IMG/VR virus record: IMGVR_UViG_3300032046_003054
Span: 1 to 56,846 of that record
DNA length: 56,846 nt
Source: a virus
Strand: one strand, 5' to 3'
In this document: positions 8,713-17,579 of the stretch, one piece after another
Numbering within the stretch: the stretch's first letter is position 1
How the letters are laid out: the number at the start of each line of letters is the position of its first letter
Made by a program: the position numbers and the translations under genes
Notes under the pieces: model-generated
Told to the model about the DNA's origin: nothing
The model's database searches: none
The model's input: the letters and a program-made list of their open reading frames with translations, nothing else

Positions 8713-8923
8713 ATTTTTTAATCTTAATCCAAACTTTTTGATACCATTTCAATTTAATGATTTCAGATTCTTTGATTGTTTCGCTGATTGGCGAAACTTC
8801 TGGTGGCTTGTAAAACTTTATATTCTTGATTTCTTTCCTAATAACTCCAATATTGCTATCACATATTGCATGCATTCGTCCAGGAGTAATTCTAATTATT
8901 CTATAAATATCTACTTTTCGCAT
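8687..8923 (-). CDS. Hypothetical basic protein, 78 residues
   Basis: No recognised domain; basic C-terminus (LKWYQKVWIKIKKYVKNF). It overlaps both neighbours (13 bases upstream, 26 downstream), as is typical of this tightly packed island. Its DNA contains GTTTCGC-TGATTG-GCGAAAC, one of the recurring short palindromes of this genome (8778-8797). Confidence 0.55.
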   Translation of the reverse strand: MRKVDIYRIIRITPGRMHAICDSNIGVIRKEIKNIKFYKPPEVSPISETIKESEIIKLKWYQKVWIKIKKYVKNFTNS

Positions 8924-9468
8924 TCTACAATTATCTTATAAATGTTATCTTTGAACTTTATGTTCTTGAAACCAACATTTTTCAATTCTTCCTCCATTAT
9001 CTCTCTGGTAAAAATGTTCCTATGGTGGTCATAAGGATTTTTTGAAGCACCCGTAAAGCTGAAAAGCCAACGCACGGAATTTATCACCGCCTTCCCCTGA
9101 CACTTCTGACACTTCGGGTTGGCGACAAAACCTTCCTGACTTTCCGCTTTATGCGGAACGCATTCGCATATCTGCTTGTTGACATAATACTCCATCGCCT
9201 TTCCGCAGTCAGGAACCTGTATGTAAAGTGTGCCCCCATAATCCAAAATGCGATACCATTCTTTCAAAACCTTCGGGGTGTCCCTAAAAGACAAATGCTC
9301 CAAGAACTCTATTGCCACTATTTTATCTGCCTCATTATCTTTGGCGAATGGATAAGGAACATCCGTCAAATCGTAGACTATATCAACATTCCCCGCAATG
9401 TTGAGCGTGTCCACATTGACATAACCGCTTATTGATTTACGACCGCACCCGAAATTAAATTTCTTCAT
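8911..9468 (-). CDS. SAM-dependent methyltransferase (class I)
   Basis: 185 residues. KKFNFGCGRKSISGYVNVD is a degenerate motif I, VDIVYDLTDVPYPF the acidic loop, IVAIEFLEHLSFRDTPKVL a type-11 methyltransferase core, and YGGTLYIQVPDCGKAMEYY the motif III region. It has an internal CxxC pair (NPKCQKCQG). Probably methylates a sugar or glycan in the island. The start overlaps the preceding mini-gene by 14 bases. Confidence 0.85.
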   Translation of the reverse strand: MKKFNFGCGRKSISGYVNVDTLNIAGNVDIVYDLTDVPYPFAKDNEADKIVAIEFLEHLSFRDTPKVLKEWYRILDYGGTLYIQVPDCGKAMEYYVNKQICECVPHKAESQEGFVANPKCQKCQGKAVINSVRWLFSFTGASKNPYDHHRNIFTREIMEEELKNVGFKNIKFKDNIYKIIVECEK

Positions 9469-9595
9469 CTTCTAAAATCTCTTTAATTTTTTTAGTTATA
9501 TTTTCAGCAACATATTCTGCTCCTTTATTCCCGATTAAAACAATTGCCATTCCTGCTATCAAAGAATAAATTTGTTCTTCTTGTTCTTTTGTCAT
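9455..9595 (-). CDS. Mini-protein, 46 residues
   Basis: ATG at 9595 overlaps the TGA of the upstream glycosyltransferase as ATGA, and its end overlaps the next start by 14 bases, so it is translationally coupled on both sides. Sequence begins MTKEQEEQIYSLIAGMAIVL with a short hydrophobic centre and an acidic tail (EILEDEEI). No known family. Confidence 0.6.
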   Translation of the reverse strand: MTKEQEEQIYSLIAGMAIVLIGNKGAEYVAENITKKIKEILEDEEI

Positions 9596-10269
9596 AATTC
9601 GCACAACATCTTCCAGCCGACTTTTCTCAATTCTTGAAAAGCCTGCTCTTTTTGCTGTTTGTATTTCTTATTTTCATTATCCCTATCTAGCAATAGCGTG
9701 CATCTCGGCTCTATTGAAATCAACCTGTATCCCCTCAATCTCGCCAAATAACTATGCCACAAATCATCAGCGTGATTATATCTTTGGTAAAAATTACTCT
9801 CAACCAACCTCGACTCAACCTCAAATAGACTGCGACCCCGCACGCTCCCGCCCCCGCCAATGTAATCAACCTCTGTTCCGTATGACAGTTTTATCGCCAG
9901 TTCCCCTCTATAACTTTTTGGATTCAGCAATTTTGAATACCAACCCAATACACATTTATCCCCAAACTTCAAATACTCCTTAAAATGATATTCAACGAAG
10001 TCAGGTGCCAAATCCTCATCGTCGTCAAAGCAAATAATAGGGTCTCCTTGCGTTTTATTTACCAAAGCCCACCTGTCCCCCGTCCCCACATTTTTTTCGC
10101 TGTTAAAGACCAATAAACGCTCTTTCGGGAAATCAATTTTTAATGCCTTTCCGCTATTATTCCAAATACTAACATTAAAATTGTCAATAGTTTGTTCCCT
10201 CAATTGCTTCATTATATCACCAATTCTGTCCCATCTTTTATAGATGGCGAAAATCACGTCAATTTCCAT
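9592..10269 (-). CDS. Glycosyltransferase family 2-like
   Basis: 225 residues with a GT-A fold: IDVIFAIYKRWDRIGDIM at the start, LLVFNSEKNVGTGDRWAL, then the metal-binding PIICFDDDEDLAPDFVEYH at about residue 80, and a late acceptor-site NHADDLWHSYLARLRGYR. Begins at ATG 10269, overlapping the FkbM gene by 11 bases. Confidence 0.85.
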   Translation of the reverse strand: MEIDVIFAIYKRWDRIGDIMKQLREQTIDNFNVSIWNNSGKALKIDFPKERLLVFNSEKNVGTGDRWALVNKTQGDPIICFDDDEDLAPDFVEYHFKEYLKFGDKCVLGWYSKLLNPKSYRGELAIKLSYGTEVDYIGGGGSVRGRSLFEVESRLVESNFYQRYNHADDLWHSYLARLRGYRLISIEPRCTLLLDRDNENKKYKQQKEQAFQELRKVGWKMLCEL

Positions 10270-10912
10270 TCCTTTTGTAAAAATAATGGTAAAGATGTTT
10301 GTAAATCTCCGACCTGTATTTATCTGCCAGAAACCTTTCTATCTTTTCCCCGTTCTCCTTTTTGTGTATCTCCATTGAAATCTGGCTTATCCTGTCAAAA
10401 ATCTCATTCGGACAATTAACCAATATCTCAAGTTCCGCATCCTCGCAGTCCATCTTTAAAAAATCGCACTTCTCTATCTTGTTATCAATGAAAATCTTTT
10501 CCAAAGAAATTATATTAACATATTCATATTCTTTCGGATTTTCTAAATATAAACTATGCCCCCCGTTGCAGTTTTCATCCTTAAAAAGTTGTGTCCTGTC
10601 AGAAGGCATTGAAGAAACCGCCAACTTAAAGCACTTTATTCTGTCTTCCAAATGGTTCAGCTTGATATTTTCAACCAGTATTTCATAGTTCTCTTTCTCT
10701 GGTTCAAAGGCATATATGGTCGCCCCTCTGCTGGCACACAAGATTGAAGTCCCCCCGATGTGGGCACCGATGTCAATTACGACTTTCGGCTCTTTCGGGA
10801 CTCTATATCTATCTAGTAATATCTCAACTCCACTCACAGTTTCCTTGTCAAAGATATCTCTGACTTTGAACTTTAACCCGTTGATTTCTATTTGCTCTGT
10901 TTGATTTCCCAT
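10259..10912 (-). CDS. FkbM family methyltransferase
   Basis: 217 residues. EPKVVIDIGAHIGGTSILCA is the FkbM SAM-binding motif I, ATIYAFEPEKENYEILVENI motif II, and CDFLKMDCEDAELEIL the conserved KMD(C/I)EG-like motif. FkbM enzymes O-methylate sugars or polyketides, so a glycan O-methyl cap is likely here. Overlaps both neighbours. Confidence 0.9.
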   Translation of the reverse strand: MGNQTEQIEINGLKFKVRDIFDKETVSGVEILLDRYRVPKEPKVVIDIGAHIGGTSILCASRGATIYAFEPEKENYEILVENIKLNHLEDRIKCFKLAVSSMPSDRTQLFKDENCNGGHSLYLENPKEYEYVNIISLEKIFIDNKIEKCDFLKMDCEDAELEILVNCPNEIFDRISQISMEIHKKENGEKIERFLADKYRSEIYKHLYHYFYKRNGN

Positions 10913-11496
10913 AAATATAACCCACCCTCTGGGTTGTCTATTATTTTATATTTCTCCATTATCAATTCCCTGAAATCCTTCTGCTGTTCTTTCGCCCCTT
11001 TCATATGCCCCGATTTGCTAAATCTTTCATCTCCAGTTTCATCATCTGGGATAAATGGATAACTCGTAGTCCACAAATACTTCACCTTCGCTTCTATGCA
11101 TTGTTTCAAGGTGTCAATGGGGCTTTCCAAATGGTCTAAAACCTCCCCGAAAATTATCAGGTCATAGTCAAAAGATTTTAACCCCTCTTCAATGCTGATA
11201 AAATTGCAATCAAGTTTATCCAATTCACACCTATATTTGACAAAATCAACATACATTTTGAAATCATAAAAAGTTGATTTAGCTCCGTTCTTAGCGAGCA
11301 GTATGCCGTAATCCCCGATACTGCAGCCGAAATCCAAAACCCTCAAGCCGAACATTTTATCTTTCAAGTTCTTCAAAACTATATTCGCTTCGTGATATCT
11401 GTCGTAGTCAATCATCATCCTCCTGATGTAGAAGTCCTTCTCCCCCTGATAGTTTTCACAGATATCCGTTCTTATTTTCTCTTCTTTTGGGGTCAT
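10888..11496 (-). CDS. SAM-dependent methyltransferase (class I)
   Basis: 202 residues: LRVLDFGCSIGDYGILLAKN is motif I, YDLIIFGEVLDHLESPIDTL the post-II core, and VKYLWTTSYPF motif III. Starts MTPKEEKIRTDICENYQGEK, overlapping the previous stop by 4 bases (ATGA coupling). Third methyltransferase of the island. Confidence 0.88.
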   Translation of the reverse strand: MTPKEEKIRTDICENYQGEKDFYIRRMMIDYDRYHEANIVLKNLKDKMFGLRVLDFGCSIGDYGILLAKNGAKSTFYDFKMYVDFVKYRCELDKLDCNFISIEEGLKSFDYDLIIFGEVLDHLESPIDTLKQCIEAKVKYLWTTSYPFIPDDETGDERFSKSGHMKGAKEQQKDFRELIMEKYKIIDNPEGGLYLWEIKQSK

Positions 11497-12215
11497 TTTT
11501 TTATTAAATTAGGATAAACCTTTTCCCTGTATTTATTAAAGTGGAACATCGCAATCTCCTTCTCTGGCTGACAGGACATACAGATTAAAGAACCGTCTTT
11601 TTCCATCTTTAACTTTGGAGAATAATGATTTTCCATTCCATTATGGCAATGCCAAGAATAGAACTCTGTCTTAATCATACCATCTTTCATCGCCTTTTTA
11701 ACTACTCCACTAAAACCACCTGTTTCGTAATTTCTTTTATCGTAGTCATACTCGTCAAAATTGTGGTAAACAACATCCGAAAAAATCTTTTCCCAACCGA
11801 CATACTTCCTAAAAAGATTATTGACATTCTTATTGTTTCTCATTATGGAGAACATCCCGTTCATTGCCTTATCGTCCCCAGAAATAATATCGCACCTGCC
11901 CAATAGAGTATCTGTTATGAACCTGTCCAACCTGCCATATACAAGGTCAAAATTCGTGTATCCCCAGAAATCATAACCCTTGATATAATCCTCAAAGATA
12001 ACCCCGAATGCTGGTGCGAAATCGCAGGGCTTTGAGGTATACCCAGACAAATCTGGCTTTACTTCCGTCTTTTTTTCAATAAGCTCTGCAAAAATCGCCT
12101 TATCCCTGAATATCAGCCACTCAAAGCCATATTGCTTCAAGCCATTTATATTTTCCATATATTGGTCTAACCACTTCATCTCCCCAAAAAATGGCAGAAT
12201 AAATAGTGTTCTCAT
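11493..12215 (-). CDS. DUF6625-like capsular-type glycosyltransferase
   Basis: Start placed at ATG 12215 (MRTLFILPFFGEMKWLDQY), which forms ATGA with the upstream stop; a longer frame from 12239 would overlap more. YDFWGYTNFDLVYGRLDRFI followed by GDDKAMNGMFSIMRN matches the DUF6625 group found in capsule and polysaccharide loci, where FDLVYGD-like residues stand for the metal site. 240 residues. Confidence 0.75.
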   Translation of the reverse strand: MRTLFILPFFGEMKWLDQYMENINGLKQYGFEWLIFRDKAIFAELIEKKTEVKPDLSGYTSKPCDFAPAFGVIFEDYIKGYDFWGYTNFDLVYGRLDRFITDTLLGRCDIISGDDKAMNGMFSIMRNNKNVNNLFRKYVGWEKIFSDVVYHNFDEYDYDKRNYETGGFSGVVKKAMKDGMIKTEFYSWHCHNGMENHYSPKLKMEKDGSLICMSCQPEKEIAMFHFNKYREKVYPNLIKK

Positions 12216-12796
12216 ATCTTTGTTGCCTTGACAAGGCATCCGATTTCATTATGTGCCTTGTATCCACTCATCGCCCTCATCTTATTTTTGCTGAAAAAAT
12301 CCATCAACATTTCCCCGTCCTCCGTTGTTCTCGGCTTCAACTCTTCTATCTTGAACCCAGCTTTTTCCATCAATTTTTCTACGCCCCATTTAGTCAACCT
12401 TATAAAATCCTGACCTTCGGGCTTGTGAACGGGATAGATAAAGTGTGTGGAAAAATATAAAATACCACCTTTTTTCAGCAACAGATTGATATTCTCCAAT
12501 GCCTGAACTATATTCCACAGGTATTCCGAAACTTCCAAACAGAATGCCACATCAAAATAATTCAAATAAGTTATGACATTGCTTTCACCCATTCCAACAT
12601 TCAAGTCGCAAACAATATCTGTCTTCTCGCCATTATGGGGGATTTCCAAATCCAATCCGACCAATTCTTTGACATTGAAACTTCTGGTTCTGTCTTTTAT
12701 GTTTTTTTTGTTTGAACCTGCATCCAAAACTTTGTCGCAATCCACATCAATTGTTTTCAACCACATTTCAAGTTGTTCTTTCGTTCCCAAAGACAT
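12212..12796 (-). CDS. SAM-dependent methyltransferase (class I)
   Basis: 194 residues: DCDKVLDAGSNKKNIKDRT at motif I, FDVAFCLEVSEYLWNIVQAL in the core, and GGILYFSTHFIYPVHKPEGQ downstream. Members like this act on sugars or lipids in surface-polysaccharide loci. ATG start at 12796, 11 bases after the GT2 stop. Confidence 0.85.
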   Translation of the reverse strand: MSLGTKEQLEMWLKTIDVDCDKVLDAGSNKKNIKDRTRSFNVKELVGLDLEIPHNGEKTDIVCDLNVGMGESNVITYLNYFDVAFCLEVSEYLWNIVQALENINLLLKKGGILYFSTHFIYPVHKPEGQDFIRLTKWGVEKLMEKAGFKIEELKPRTTEDGEMLMDFFSKNKMRAMSGYKAHNEIGCLVKATKI

Positions 12797-12807
12797 AATT
12801 TTATTTA

Positions 12808-13776
12808 TTAAAAATAACTTGCCTTTTTAATTCCGAATTTATCCTCTAACCAGCCGAACGCCCCATATCCTAACATATCTGGGGTCATCGCCTTTATCTT
12901 CTCCCTGATAATCTGCGGGTGCTTCTCCAACGGGACTGCCGTCTGCGGTCTTGCAAACTTCCCCAGTATCTCCTCCTTCAAAAAATCAGGAATGCCGTCC
13001 CTCTCAACATTTTCGCCAAGGTCTTTCATTTTTGATATTTTTATCCATTTATATTCCAAATTTTTCTGCTTTATGGTCGCCTTCAAGTTCCTATATCTCA
13101 ATTCCTTTACCGTCTCTATGTTTTGAAAGGTATAGTTATAGTTGTGTATGGTGGTAATGCTGTCATCAATCTCGCTCTTTGTGAACTTCTGCCCGAAGTT
13201 TATCCCGTTCTCAGTCAGTTTGTAAATTATCGGAATGTTCCCCCAACCGTGGCTGACCAAATCCACCCCCCACTTCACATTCAAACCCCTCTGCTTGCAG
13301 TTGTCCCTGAAAACAAGGAAAGGAGTCTGCTTTTTGATGTAATGCCTGTCCACTAAAATATAATTCAATCTGTTGTATTGCAAGATGCACTTCCCCCTTT
13401 TCGCCTTCAATTCGCAGTCCTCCCTGAAATTATACTTCTTGTTCACAATCCCCACACACTCTTCATCAAGAATGAAATCCACATCAAACTTGAAAACTGC
13501 GTCCCCCGTGCATTCCTCATACCCCCTGTTGAAGTTGTGGCTCATCCTTGAATAAAACCAGTCCTCCTCCCACTTTGTGTCCTCGTCGCAAACTATCCTG
13601 ATTTTGCTATCGCCTATGTCTTTAATCGCCTCTATAGTCCCATCCGTTGAGCCTCCGTCAATCACAACCAGTTCATCAACCACTGGAAGAAAACTCCTGA
13701 TGCTCTCAATGAAAGGATAGTTAAATTTCAGGGAATTGGTTGTAAGGCAAAAACCCGAGATTTTAAGACTACTCAT
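12808..13776 (-). CDS. Glycosyltransferase family 2
   Basis: 322 residues. VDELVVIDGGSTDGTIEAI is the classical GT2 nucleotide-binding motif and GDAVFKFDVDFILDEECV the metal-binding DxD region (about residues 90-110). The C-terminal part (HNYNYTFQNIETVKELRYRN) has the acceptor-side helices. Starts ATG, 4-base overlap with the preceding gene. Confidence 0.92.
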   Translation of the reverse strand: MSSLKISGFCLTTNSLKFNYPFIESIRSFLPVVDELVVIDGGSTDGTIEAIKDIGDSKIRIVCDEDTKWEEDWFYSRMSHNFNRGYEECTGDAVFKFDVDFILDEECVGIVNKKYNFREDCELKAKRGKCILQYNRLNYILVDRHYIKKQTPFLVFRDNCKQRGLNVKWGVDLVSHGWGNIPIIYKLTENGINFGQKFTKSEIDDSITTIHNYNYTFQNIETVKELRYRNLKATIKQKNLEYKWIKISKMKDLGENVERDGIPDFLKEEILGKFARPQTAVPLEKHPQIIREKIKAMTPDMLGYGAFGWLEDKFGIKKASYF

Positions 13777-14615
13777 AGTTTTTTGAATACCTCTAAATAA
13801 TTATCCCCCATCTCCTCCAAACTTATCACCCCTTTTTTTATCTGCTCTGGTATCCCACCGCCATCTTCTTCCCATAAAATCTCCGTCTCGCAGGCAAGTG
13901 CCTCGTTGACCACATTTGAGTTCGCTTCATTTGAAAAGGGACATAGAAGCACATCTGCCGACCTCATAATCTTTGCCAGTTCCCGCCTGTCCTCAACCAC
14001 GCCCCAGAACTTGTATCTCTTCTCCGCCCCGCCAAAAAGGTCAAAATTGTATTCAAGGTTCTCTGGGCTGAACTTCCCGACAATCCAAAGGTGTGCCTCT
14101 GGGTTGTGGAAGAATAACATCATAAAATCATACCACGCTTTCTCCCATCTCTTTGTCTCGTCCCTGCTTGAACGGACATATAGATATTGCGGATTTCCCT
14201 GTCTCAATATCGTTTCCCCCTCTGGCTTGAATATCTCGGTATCAACCCCGTTGAGAATCACCGCCCCGTCCCTCTTAACAAAGGGCATAATGAAACTCTT
14301 TGCCCACTCGGACTGGTAGACGATGGCGTCTGCTACCTGCGAAAAATCATATAATCTTGGAACTCCTGTGTTTCTATTGCGACTATTTCTCGGACAATTG
14401 TCAATACGAAGCACTACTTTCTTCCCCGCCTTTTTTGCCTCATAGACCTCATCCCTCTGAGCCATAGTAGGTCCCGTGATAAAATAAATATCGCAATCCT
14501 GCCACCTTTCTACAAAATCCACCTTGCCTTTCAGTGCCTTGATTATGTTTGAGGTGAACGACCAGCCCCCTCCAATAATTGAATCTTTGGCTTTTTGTGG
14601 AATAAAAATTCTCAT
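13773..14615 (-). CDS. Glycosyltransferase family 4
   Basis: Start placed at ATG 14615 (MRIFIPQKAKDSIIGGGWSF), the usual beginning of a GT-B enzyme; the in-frame TTG at 14630 would overlap the upstream gene. DAIVYQSEWAKSFI, VILNGVDTEIFKP and FSNEANSNVVNEALACETEI are the GT4 acceptor, hinge and E-x7-E regions. About 280 residues, shorter than typical because the N-terminal domain is compact. Confidence 0.9.
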   Translation of the reverse strand: MRIFIPQKAKDSIIGGGWSFTSNIIKALKGKVDFVERWQDCDIYFITGPTMAQRDEVYEAKKAGKKVVLRIDNCPRNSRNRNTGVPRLYDFSQVADAIVYQSEWAKSFIMPFVKRDGAVILNGVDTEIFKPEGETILRQGNPQYLYVRSSRDETKRWEKAWYDFMMLFFHNPEAHLWIVGKFSPENLEYNFDLFGGAEKRYKFWGVVEDRRELAKIMRSADVLLCPFSNEANSNVVNEALACETEILWEEDGGGIPEQIKKGVISLEEMGDNYLEVFKKL

Positions 14616-14616
14616 T

Positions 14617-14808
14617 TTATTCTGTTTCAAAATTCTCTTCTAATACTTCAAATTTACATTTATATGCTCCAACTTTAATAAATTGGTAATTCTCCCCAGT
14701 CATTAATCTTTTTTGTCTTATGTGTGCAACAAGCATAGAAAATGTCATTTCAAATTCCTGTTCTAATTCTTTAATTTCAATAAGTTTTATCTTTTCTAAA
14801 TCTTTCAT
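14617..14808 (-). CDS. Hypothetical protein, 63 residues
   Basis: Small charged protein starting MKDLEKIKLIEIKELEQEFE, with no recognised domain. It sits snugly between the deacetylase and the GT4 gene (spacing under 5 bases), which supports it being real. Confidence 0.55.
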   Translation of the reverse strand: MKDLEKIKLIEIKELEQEFEMTFSMLVAHIRQKRLMTGENYQFIKVGAYKCKFEVLEENFETE

Positions 14809-14812
14809 AACA

Positions 14813-15574
14813 TTATTTTATCTCGTAATAAGGAATATCCATCCTGCGAGGATATCCGATTTTTGTCATCTGTTCGTCCATATAAGCCAAGAAGTCCTCC
14901 AAGAACTCCCACTGGTGATACTTCTCCAATTCCCAGGAATGTGACCATGCTTCAAACCTCCCGCCCTCCTCAATCACCTCGTCAAACTTTGCCTTTGCAT
15001 ATTCCGTCCAAACAAGCAGGTTCGGCACCTTTTCATATTCTGTTATCTCACAACTGTTGACAATGTCGTATTTTCTAAATGGCATTATGTGAACAGTCGG
15101 TCTCGCCTCAAAAGGGTCTTTGGGAAAATCTATACAACCAGCCTTCACGGTTCTCGCCTCTAAAAAACCAGCCCTCTTGACCACTTCCTTGACCCTGTCG
15201 CTGAACCTGCCCCTCGGATAGCAGAACCTCCTGACCTCATAGTTCGGATTGATATTTGTCCTGATGACACTTTCCAGCATCTTCTTCCCCTCAACAATCT
15301 CGTATTCCAGCTCTTTGTCGGTAAGTTCGTTGAACTCCCTCGGGTGCGTGACGCTGTGTGCCCCAATCTCAAACAAGTCCTTCGTTATCTTGCACATCTC
15401 ACAGTTCGGCAGTGTGCCAGCCAACTGCCTGACCTGATGGTCTGACAAATCCCTCGCCTTAACTGGAATGTAGAATACCGCAGGTATCTTGTATTTAATC
15501 AGCATATCCGCAAGAGTGAGGTCAAGTTGGTCACCGTCGTCAAAACTCGCAAATATTTTTATTCTTTTTGACAT
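14813..15574 (-). CDS. Polysaccharide deacetylase-like (CE4/NodB fold)
   Basis: Start set at ATG 15574 (MSKRIKIFASFDDGDQLDLT); a TTG six codons earlier is less likely. FDDGD carries the catalytic and metal-binding aspartates, IGAHSVTHPREF the metal-binding HxxxH, and RRFCYPRGRFSDRV motif 3. These enzymes remove N-acetyl groups from surface glycans or peptidoglycan. 253 residues. The upstream HNH gene runs 16 bases into its start. Confidence 0.88.
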   Translation of the reverse strand: MSKRIKIFASFDDGDQLDLTLADMLIKYKIPAVFYIPVKARDLSDHQVRQLAGTLPNCEMCKITKDLFEIGAHSVTHPREFNELTDKELEYEIVEGKKMLESVIRTNINPNYEVRRFCYPRGRFSDRVKEVVKRAGFLEARTVKAGCIDFPKDPFEARPTVHIMPFRKYDIVNSCEITEYEKVPNLLVWTEYAKAKFDEVIEEGGRFEAWSHSWELEKYHQWEFLEDFLAYMDEQMTKIGYPRRMDIPYYEIK

Positions 15575-16065
15575 ATAAAATAATTTATCCAATAATTTCT
15601 ATTATGATTGGTTTTTAAATGACAATCATTACATAAAGTTATCAGATTATTCGGATTGCAATTCTTTTTATTATAATCTATATGATGAACGGTCAATTTT
15701 CTTCTTTCTTCTAATTCTGTTTTTCCACAAACTTTACATTTTCTTCTGTCCCTATTCCTGATGACTTCTTTCAAATCCTCATTAAACTCCAACCCGTATG
15801 GCTCAAAAGAGCTTCCATTATTCCAAAAGGGATGATTTTTTCCTTTCTTAAATTCTGATTTCGGATGATTTCCAATTTTAAATTCAGTTTTAGGAGAAGA
15901 ATGTTGACCTTTATGTGATTCTATCATTTTTTTTCTTGCTTCTTCTGTGGGTCTTCTTCCTATTGCTTTTTCTTTTATTTTATTTTTTGTTTCATCTGAA
16001 ACAATATGACCTTTTTGAAAGGTATAAGCGTTTTTGTATTTGGGATGTCCTTTTGGAAATGCCAT
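15559..16065 (-). CDS. HNH homing endonuclease (NUMOD3-type)
   Basis: 168 residues. The N-terminal half carries helical DNA-binding repeats (SDETKNKIKEKAIGRRP; EEARKKMIESHKGQ) and GxxHPFWNNG. The C-terminal half is the HNH site: two CxxC pairs around LTVHHIDYNKKNCNPNNL followed by ITLCNDCHLKTN. It belongs to a five-member family in this window (25177, 33616, 49905, 52453). It lies abutting the deacetylase and has its own promoter (16074-16102), as a freestanding mobile endonuclease would. Confidence 0.93.
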   Translation of the reverse strand: MAFPKGHPKYKNAYTFQKGHIVSDETKNKIKEKAIGRRPTEEARKKMIESHKGQHSSPKTEFKIGNHPKSEFKKGKNHPFWNNGSSFEPYGLEFNEDLKEVIRNRDRRKCKVCGKTELEERRKLTVHHIDYNKKNCNPNNLITLCNDCHLKTNHNRNYWINYFICQKE

Positions 16066-16073
16066 ATTACCTT

Positions 16074-16102
16074 ATTATAAACCAAAACAACACAAAAAGC
16101 AA
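16074..16102 (-). promoter_or_regulatory. Promoter of the HNH gene at 15559-16065
   Basis: Minus strand TTGCTT (16097-16102), 17-base spacer, TATAAT (16074-16079), followed by AAGGTAATATGG with the HNH start codon. The distance from -10 to ATG leaves almost no 5' leader. Confidence 0.6.
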
Positions 16103-16114
16103 AAAATGTCTATC

Positions 16115-16519
16115 TTAATTCTTTTTGGTTCCATAGATTTTCTTTGGCTCTCTTAATATTGCATCTATATCTTTAAGCATCTCTTCTTCGTTCAATGCCG
16201 AAGACAAACAATCATCTCTCTCCTTTTTCATAGAAACAACATCTGTTAAATCCTTTTCCTTCACTTTCAAACTGTTCTCCCATTGGACTATCAGTTCCCT
16301 GTCCTTATCCTTTCCTTTCAGTTTTTCGTTTGAGATGTCCTCCCTTATCTTAGTAATATCCTTTGTAAGAACTTCAATCGCCCCATCACCCCTAAATTCT
16401 ACAAATTTCTTGTTGAAGCGATAGGCGTCAAAATAGTGCCTTATGATATTGTCTATCCACTTTATCCTCGTTGCTTTTAATGCTCTTTTTATTTCTCTGT
16501 TGTTAAATTCTATTGGCAT
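16115..16519 (-). CDS. Hypothetical coiled-coil protein, 134 residues
   Basis: Begins MPIEFNNREIKRALKATRIK. Residues 50-110 are strongly helical and charged (REDISNEKLKGKDKDRELIV), suggesting a coiled coil. No known family. Overlaps the end of the epimerase by 10 bases, so it is probably translated with it. Confidence 0.65.
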   Translation of the reverse strand: MPIEFNNREIKRALKATRIKWIDNIIRHYFDAYRFNKKFVEFRGDGAIEVLTKDITKIREDISNEKLKGKDKDRELIVQWENSLKVKEKDLTDVVSMKKERDDCLSSALNEEEMLKDIDAILREPKKIYGTKKN

Positions 16520-17382
16520 AATTTTATAATTTCATTTTTAAATTTATGTCTGGGCTTCCAGCCGACCTTTTTGTCCGCCTTCCTGATATCCGCATAGCTG
16601 TATCGGACATCAACTTCGGGCATTGGAACCTCCCTCACTTTTAAATTCGGATATTTGCTCTTCACTATCTTTATCAATTTGTTCAATGTTATCACCTCCG
16701 AACCACCCAGATTGAAAGTCGCAAAATTATCCTTCGGCTCGTAGTCAATCAACTTAATTATTCCGTCCGCCAAATCATCAACGTGGGTATATCCCCTTGC
16801 CGACCTGCCGTCCCCGTATTTGACAAACTCCGTCCCTTTCCTGCCCGCCTCAATTAACTTTCTAACAACCATATCCTCCCTCCCGTTCTCCCCGTAAACG
16901 GTGAAAGGTCTGAAAACTATGACTGGAATCTTAGCACTGAACATCCTACAAACCATCTCTGCCCCCTTTTTACTAACAGCATAGGGCGACATCTGTGAAT
17001 TACATTCCATTGTTTCGCTTAAAGGCGAAACTTCATTGCCATAAACAGACGAGGAAGAGGCAAATAGGAACTTCTTTACCCCCGTCCTCAAAGCCCATTT
17101 CAAAAGCCAGTATGTCCCAGTTATATTAGTTTCAAAATACTGGTCTGGTATTTCAAGCGACTTCCTGACCCCCGCCAAAGCGGCAAGATGGATTACAATG
17201 TCTGGCTTGGCATTTTTCAAAACGCATTCAACATTATTTTCCTTTCTTATATCATCTAAAATGGCATCATTTTTTATATCCATTCCACAAACATCATACC
17301 CCAACTCCTTTAATCTTTTGAAAAGAACCCTACCGATAAACCCATCTGAACCTGTAATAATAATTTTATATTTTTCTGTCAT
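16510..17382 (-). CDS. NAD-dependent sugar epimerase/dehydratase (extended SDR)
   Basis: 290 residues. ITGSDGFIGRVLFKRLKELG is the GxxGxxG NAD-binding motif, and Tyr and Lys in MSPYAVSKKGAEM are the YxxxK catalytic pair with Ser-Ser-Ser upstream (FASSSSVYGNEV). Closest by pattern to UDP-glucose 4-epimerase/UDP-glucuronate epimerase. It would supply an activated sugar to the glycosyltransferases below. 4-base overlap with IF-1. Confidence 0.92.
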   Translation of the reverse strand: MTEKYKIIITGSDGFIGRVLFKRLKELGYDVCGMDIKNDAILDDIRKENNVECVLKNAKPDIVIHLAALAGVRKSLEIPDQYFETNITGTYWLLKWALRTGVKKFLFASSSSVYGNEVSPLSETMECNSQMSPYAVSKKGAEMVCRMFSAKIPVIVFRPFTVYGENGREDMVVRKLIEAGRKGTEFVKYGDGRSARGYTHVDDLADGIIKLIDYEPKDNFATFNLGGSEVITLNKLIKIVKSKYPNLKVREVPMPEVDVRYSYADIRKADKKVGWKPRHKFKNEIIKLCQ

Positions 17383-17579
17383 CTTAATTTCCTAAAAATT
17401 ATCCTGCCTATTTCCGACCTCTTAGGCAATTCAACTATTACCCTGTCCCCGACAATTATCTTTATCTTGTTTATCATCAGTTTGCCAGCAGTATAAACCC
17501 TTATCGTTATTCCACTATCTAACAGAACCTTGAATTGGGCATTTGGCAAACATTCTGAAATTGTTCCTTCAATTTTCAT
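17379..17579 (-). CDS. infA: Translation initiation factor IF-1 homologue
   Basis: 66 residues, one S1/OB fold. IEGTISECLPNAQFKVLLDS aligns with the bacterial IF-1 start, GKLMINKIKIIVGDRVIVEL with the conserved centre, and IGRIIFRKLR with the usual GRIxxR end. IF-1 binds the 30S A site with IF-2 and IF-3 during start-codon selection. It overlaps the upstream membrane mini-gene (ATGA) and the epimerase, so it belongs to the same transcript. A phage copy is unusual; see findings. Confidence 0.88.
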   Translation of the reverse strand: MKIEGTISECLPNAQFKVLLDSGITIRVYTAGKLMINKIKIIVGDRVIVELPKRSEIGRIIFRKLR

